50,118 nt of DNA, from the NCBI GenBank assembly GCA_947496145.1, contig CANMBS010000027.1, forward strand, positions 24,001 through 74,118. Reading direction: 5' to 3'. Source of the DNA: an uncultured Pseudovibrio sp. GTDB taxonomy: Bacteria > Pseudomonadota > Alphaproteobacteria > Rhizobiales > Stappiaceae. The position numbers and the translations under genes were made by a program. The notes under the pieces were generated by a model. The model worked only from the letters and a program-made list of their open reading frames with translations. It made no database searches and was not told the DNA's origin. This document shows, one piece after another, positions 47,257 through 50,118 of the stretch (position 1 is the stretch's first letter; each line of letters opens with the position of its first letter).

Positions 47257-48012
47257 TCCAGACTCGTACCCAGTAACAGATGACAGCCACAAGGCAGAGC
47301 GCGGAAAGGAAGTTCTGAGCTTTTCGATCATACCGTGTTGCAATCCTGCGGAAGTCTTTGATCCTGCAAAACATACGTTCAATGGCATTGCGATCCTTGT
47401 AAAGGACTGGCGAGAAGCAGTTTTCTATTGGCTTTGGGTGGGATGTTTGGAACTGCACCGTGCTCCTCGATTTGCTTGCGTAAAGCATTACTGTCATAGG
47501 CTTTGTCCGCATGCAGCATACGGCACTCGGGCAGCTTCTCCAGTAACAGTTTTGCCGCAGAGCAATCAGCCACTTGACCGCCTGTCAACAGAAAGCCAAG
47601 AGGGCGGCACTCAGCATCAGTTAAAGCATGGATCTTGGTTGTCCGGCCCCCACGAAAACGGCCTATGGCTTGGGTTTCCCCCCCCTTTACCGCCAGCAGC
47701 ACTGCGATGTGCTTTAACTGCGGAGCTATCAATCATGACATGTGCAGGAGGACCACTTACACTCGCCAAAGCCGGAAATAGCTCTTCCCAAATACCTTTT
47801 TCAGACCAACGAACAAAACGATTATAAAGCGTCTTTCTGGGGCCATAAAGCTCGGGAGCATCAACCCAGCGACACCCTGATTTCAAAACATGAATAATAC
47901 CACTGATAACACGGCGATCATCCACACGAGGCTTGCCTCGTGTATCTATTGGAAGATACGGCTTTATCTGATCGAACTGTGCTTGCGAAAGCCAAAAATG
48001 CGAACCTGTCAT
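47257..48012 (-). pseudogene. IS5-family transposase, two frameshifts
   Basis: DDE transposase recovered in three pieces. Piece 1 starts at ATG 48012 after AGGAGAG: HFWLSQAQFDQIKPYLP, GIIHVLKSGCRWVDAP, and MIDSSAVKAHRSAAGGKGG (first Asp). At a run of eight G (minus strand, near 47680) the frame changes; piece 2 reads QAIGRFRGGRTTKIHALTD, then MLHADKAYDS (second Asp) and IPPKANRK. After a short A-run near 47425 the frame changes again; piece 3 reads CFSPVLYKDRNAIERMFCRI (with the Glu) and FRRIATRYDRKAQNFLSAL. The first shift could be programmed, as in some IS5 members; the second falls where relatives have a few more residues and looks like true decay. Confidence 0.85.
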
Positions 48013-48083
48013 CAAACTCTCCTGTTGGAGAGCTTGAATCACAACTCAACTCAAATACCAAACACTTTTATGGGTCTTGAGAC
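47257..48083 (-). mobile_element. Decayed IS5-family insertion sequence
   Basis: An IS element of about 0.83 kb with one transposase gene split over three frames. The ends are tentative: AGACTCGTACCCA at the left and the minus-strand AGTCTCAAGACCCA at the right resemble each other with one gap, as terminal inverted repeats should. The right end meets the 105-bp repeat at 48082. No target duplication could be confirmed. With two frameshifts the element should not move by itself. Confidence 0.6.
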
Positions 48084-48186
48084 TAAAGCAGTTCGCGTTT
48101 AAGCTGAAACGCTTGATCTGCTTTAGCTTTTGTTTTTGCGTATCTTTATCTGAAAACCGGTGTCCACTTTTCAGAGATACGCTTTA
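48082..48186. repeat. 105-bp palindromic intergenic repeat, copy 2
   Basis: 104 of 105 bases match 34611-34715, in the same orientation. In this copy the right stem is fully complementary (GCGTATCT with AGATACGC), whereas copy 1 has a mismatch there. It begins exactly where the IS5-type remnant ends. Confidence 0.88.
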
Positions 48187-48655
48187 GTGAAGACTAACAA
48201 AACACTCAAACAGCCATCAATTATAAAGCGCCCTTTAGAACATCACGTTCTCGCAATACACCTTGACACCTTTACTAACCTGATTTCCCACCAGTAAGAT
48301 CAGAATATTACTCGAAAAAGAAAATAGCTGCTCGCATACCATCAAAGGCTGACCGCTCTGCAGACATCATTATACCCCTTATAGGCCACTAAGGCTTGAG
48401 TAATTTTTCTGTCAATACAGCCCCACAGGTCGGTACTGATTGGTTACACAAGCAGCTGAACACCTATAAATCACAAGCCAGCATAAAATTTATCCTTCCT
48501 ACCAAATAAATTAGTCTAAAACTAACAACTCTTTAATTTTCAGGGAGGAAAGAAGAAGGTGGCGGCCTCAGAGAGTTTTCCCAACAAGTATTTTTTTGTA
48601 GGTCTATTCTAATTTTAACATATAACACAATATATTACAGTGAGTTTCATACTCC
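48187..48655. other. Non-coding, AT-rich stretch between the repeat and the IS6 remnant
   Basis: About 470 bp in which I see no coding frame, RNA gene or strong hairpin. It is probably decayed sequence of the mobile-element-rich region. Confidence 0.35.
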
Positions 48656-48895
48656 TTAAAGCATCTCACGAACACCAAATGTTATGTAGTTATGCCTTAT
48701 CGCGTTTCTTTGAAAATTTGGATCGAAAGGATTCCGCTGAGGGCCGATTTGTGTCTCACTGTTTTCGAGGGATGTCAAATTAACTTTAGCTCCAGTTCCG
48801 ATTGGTAGTTGAGCAATATGACTACTGCTCTGATCAGTTACAATCGCCACAGTTTTCTGACATAGATTACCGCCCATGTTATTTGACCCTATCAC
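48656..48895 (-). CDS. Hypothetical short protein, doubtful
   Basis: A 79-codon frame of reasonable composition (for example KTVAIVTDQSSSHIAQLPIG, then RNPFDPNFQRNAIRHNYITF) that overlaps the first codons of the IS6 remnant on the other strand. It could be a real small gene, a fragment of a larger one, or chance. No signal peptide, membrane helix or known motif is visible and I do not recognise it. Confidence 0.25.
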   Translation of the reverse strand: MIGSNNMGGNLCQKTVAIVTDQSSSHIAQLPIGTGAKVNLTSLENSETQIGPQRNPFDPNFQRNAIRHNYITFGVREML

Positions 48896-49455
48896 CGCTT
48901 CTCCCTCAGTCTGCGCAAGCTCGAAGAGAGGCTGCCGGAACGCAGCATTGCCCTGTCCTATAAAACACTCGCAAGTGGGGAATCAGGTTTGAGCCAGCTT
49001 ACAGTCGTCAGTTGCCACGCAAGAGAGCACAAAGCTCGAATATTTGGTATCTTGATGAGGTTGTGATCAAGATACAAGGGCCAGCAACATCAAGGCTACT
49101 AAGCGTTTATGGACCCGTTTGATATCAAGGCAGGAAGTTACTCCAGAACGAATTACTATCGACAAACCTGGCTCTTATGGGGCGGTGAGGCGCAAAATCA
49201 TACCAGCCATTGAGCACTGCAGTCATAAGGGTTTAAACAATCGAGTTGAGAATTCACATCTGCTCTTGCGAAAACGAGAGCAGACCATGCAACAAGTTCA
49301 GGTCGCCGGGCCAATTTAAAAAATATCTGGCAGGCTTCTTCGGCCTGCACAATCTTGTCATTGCTCCCTGCTTCCGACGCACCGCAATCTACATTTACCT
49401 CCACCACATCAACGCTTTCTCACAATGGAAACAAGTGGCAAGGCGTGACGCCTGA
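48887..49455 (+). pseudogene. Decayed IS6-family transposase
   Basis: Piecewise translation gives the order of an IS6-type transposase: YHRFSLSLRKLEERLPERS, SIALSYKT, then after a frame change near 48965 RKWGIRFEPAYSRQLPRKR and IWYLDEVVIKIQG (first catalytic Asp). About 30 residues are then missing. Another frame continues TPERITIDKPGSYGAVRRKI (second Asp), LNNRVENSHLLLRKREQTMQ (Glu in NRVENSH), and after a last frame change near 49300 FKKYLAGFFGLHNLV to a stop at 49455. Several frameshifts and the internal deletion show that it is dead. It lies between an IS5 remnant and the truncated egtD-like gene. Confidence 0.8.
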
Positions 49456-49744
49456 AATATGTCTGGAGAAAACTTTTGCGGCCAAATTCAGGTTAAGTTG
49501 AAAGCGCATCAATGCGCTTCTGCAATACTGTTCATAGTTGAAATTCAGAGCACGATAGAGGTATTGATGGCAGTCGCATTTATTGAAATCAGTTTTACGC
49601 AAATATAACTCTAAAATTGAGCTCATTTTTGCATTTAACCTCATATCCTAATAAAAATTTACTAGATTCTCTTCATGAAATATACATATTCTATTTCGAT
49701 TAATCGGTATAAATAGCTATCCATTTCTATTAAAGAGAATGAAA

Positions 49745-50050
49745 ATGGAGTGCTTTCAAATATGCAAGCCTAATGACACAGATGAGGAAACAAATCTGTT
49801 TAGGCAAGAGGTAGTAGACTCTTTGGATCAGATGCCCAAGTGCCTACCTAGTCACTATATGTATGATAAAAAGGGATCCAAACTCTTTCAGAAAATAACG
49901 AAACTTCCTAATTACTATCTCACCCGCACAGAAATTTTGCTTCTTCAAAAAACCGCGCGGGAAATTGGTGGTTTGCAGAAGAGAAACTGCGCCCTGATCG
50001 AGTTCGGTGCCGGAACCATTGAGAAAGCGTCTATTCTTCTAGAGCTATAA
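49745..50050 (+). pseudogene. N-terminal fragment of an EgtD-like histidine N-alpha-methyltransferase
   Basis: 101 codons with the start of the EgtD family (SAM-dependent trimethylation of histidine in ergothioneine synthesis): FRQEVVDSLDQMPKCLPSHY, YDKKGSKLFQKITKLPNYYL, TRTEILLLQKTAREIGGL, and ALIEFGAGTIEKASILLEL with the SAM-binding EFGAGT. The frame then stops at 50050, while the family continues for another 200 or so residues. The remaining 68 bases to the window end do not clearly resume it. ATG 49745 is preferred over 49739 because GAGA is better spaced. Either a truncated pseudogene or one interrupted by a further element beyond the window. Its low GC matches the surrounding region. 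Confidence 0.75.
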
Positions 50051-50118
50051 CTGAATCTGGTGTATGGGGGCTTTTGAGAAGGCAGCGTATCAAGTTGAAT
50101 GTTTGATGACCAAATCAA

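Noticed and set aside
47171-47512. Separate small gene of 113 codons
   Set aside because: Its middle (CFSPVLYKDRNAIERMF) is the third piece of the IS5-family transposase, so it is not an independent gene.
49420-49644. Minus-strand frame of 74 codons near the right edge
   Set aside because: Overlaps the end of the IS6 remnant and looks like chance sequence.

Overview
The window reads as chromosome of an alphaproteobacterium of the order Hyphomicrobiales (Rhizobiales), probably a marine Pseudovibrio/Stappiaceae-like organism. This is inferred from the content: an LdtR/L,D-transpeptidase pair, a DUF6163 protein beside valine-catabolism genes, Porin_2-type porins, a Mg-type hemB, the rpoZ-rel-acpS-lepB-rnc-era-recO-parC order, and a rhizobial-type palindromic intergenic repeat. 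Base composition is close to balanced in genes and clearly AT-rich in the long gaps of the second half. No species can be proven from the sequence alone.

Region 1 (1-9.5 kb) lies on the minus strand. It holds glyA, nrdR and the start of ribD; a periplasmic L,D-transpeptidase with its MarR-type regulator ldtR; and a valine-degradation block (acyl-CoA dehydrogenase, 3-hydroxyisobutyryl-CoA hydrolase, DUF6163, 3-hydroxyisobutyrate dehydrogenase). Region 2 (9.9-15.6 kb) is on the plus strand: hemB, threonine deaminase, an RDD membrane protein, a large SLC13/RCK_C transporter and the N-degron leucyltransferase bpt. It converges on a minus-strand pair, a family-5-like uracil-DNA glycosylase and a NYN-domain protein. 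Region 3 (17.7-28.5 kb) is the housekeeping run rpoZ, rel, a divergent pyrE-like gene, DUF2062, acpS, lepB, rnc, era, recO and parC, with one small lipoprotein gene facing recO. Region 4 (28.7-34.5 kb) has yjjX, smpB and dapA on the minus strand, then a soluble lytic transglycosylase and an alpha/beta hydrolase on the plus strand.

Region 5 (34.6-42.4 kb) is a minus-strand array of outer-membrane porins: three intact genes, one heavily decayed gene, and a leftover porin 3' end with its terminator. It has grown by duplication and is decaying. Region 6 (42.3-46.6 kb) is a phnCDEE-type phosphonate ABC importer operon with an internal attenuator-like hairpin and a final terminator. Region 7 (46.6-50.1 kb) is gene-poor, AT-rich and built of wreckage: a frameshifted IS5-family transposase, a decayed IS6-family transposase and an N-terminal fragment of an EgtD-like histidine methyltransferase. 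A 105-bp palindromic repeat occurs once beside the porins and once beside the IS5 remnant.

I found no tRNA, rRNA, CRISPR array, prophage or recognisable defence system. I do not see a complete new multi-gene system. The best leads are the porin array with its helical insertion, the altered PRPP-binding motif of the pyrE-like protein, several perfect inverted repeats in promoter regions, and the repeat that abuts a porin stop codon.
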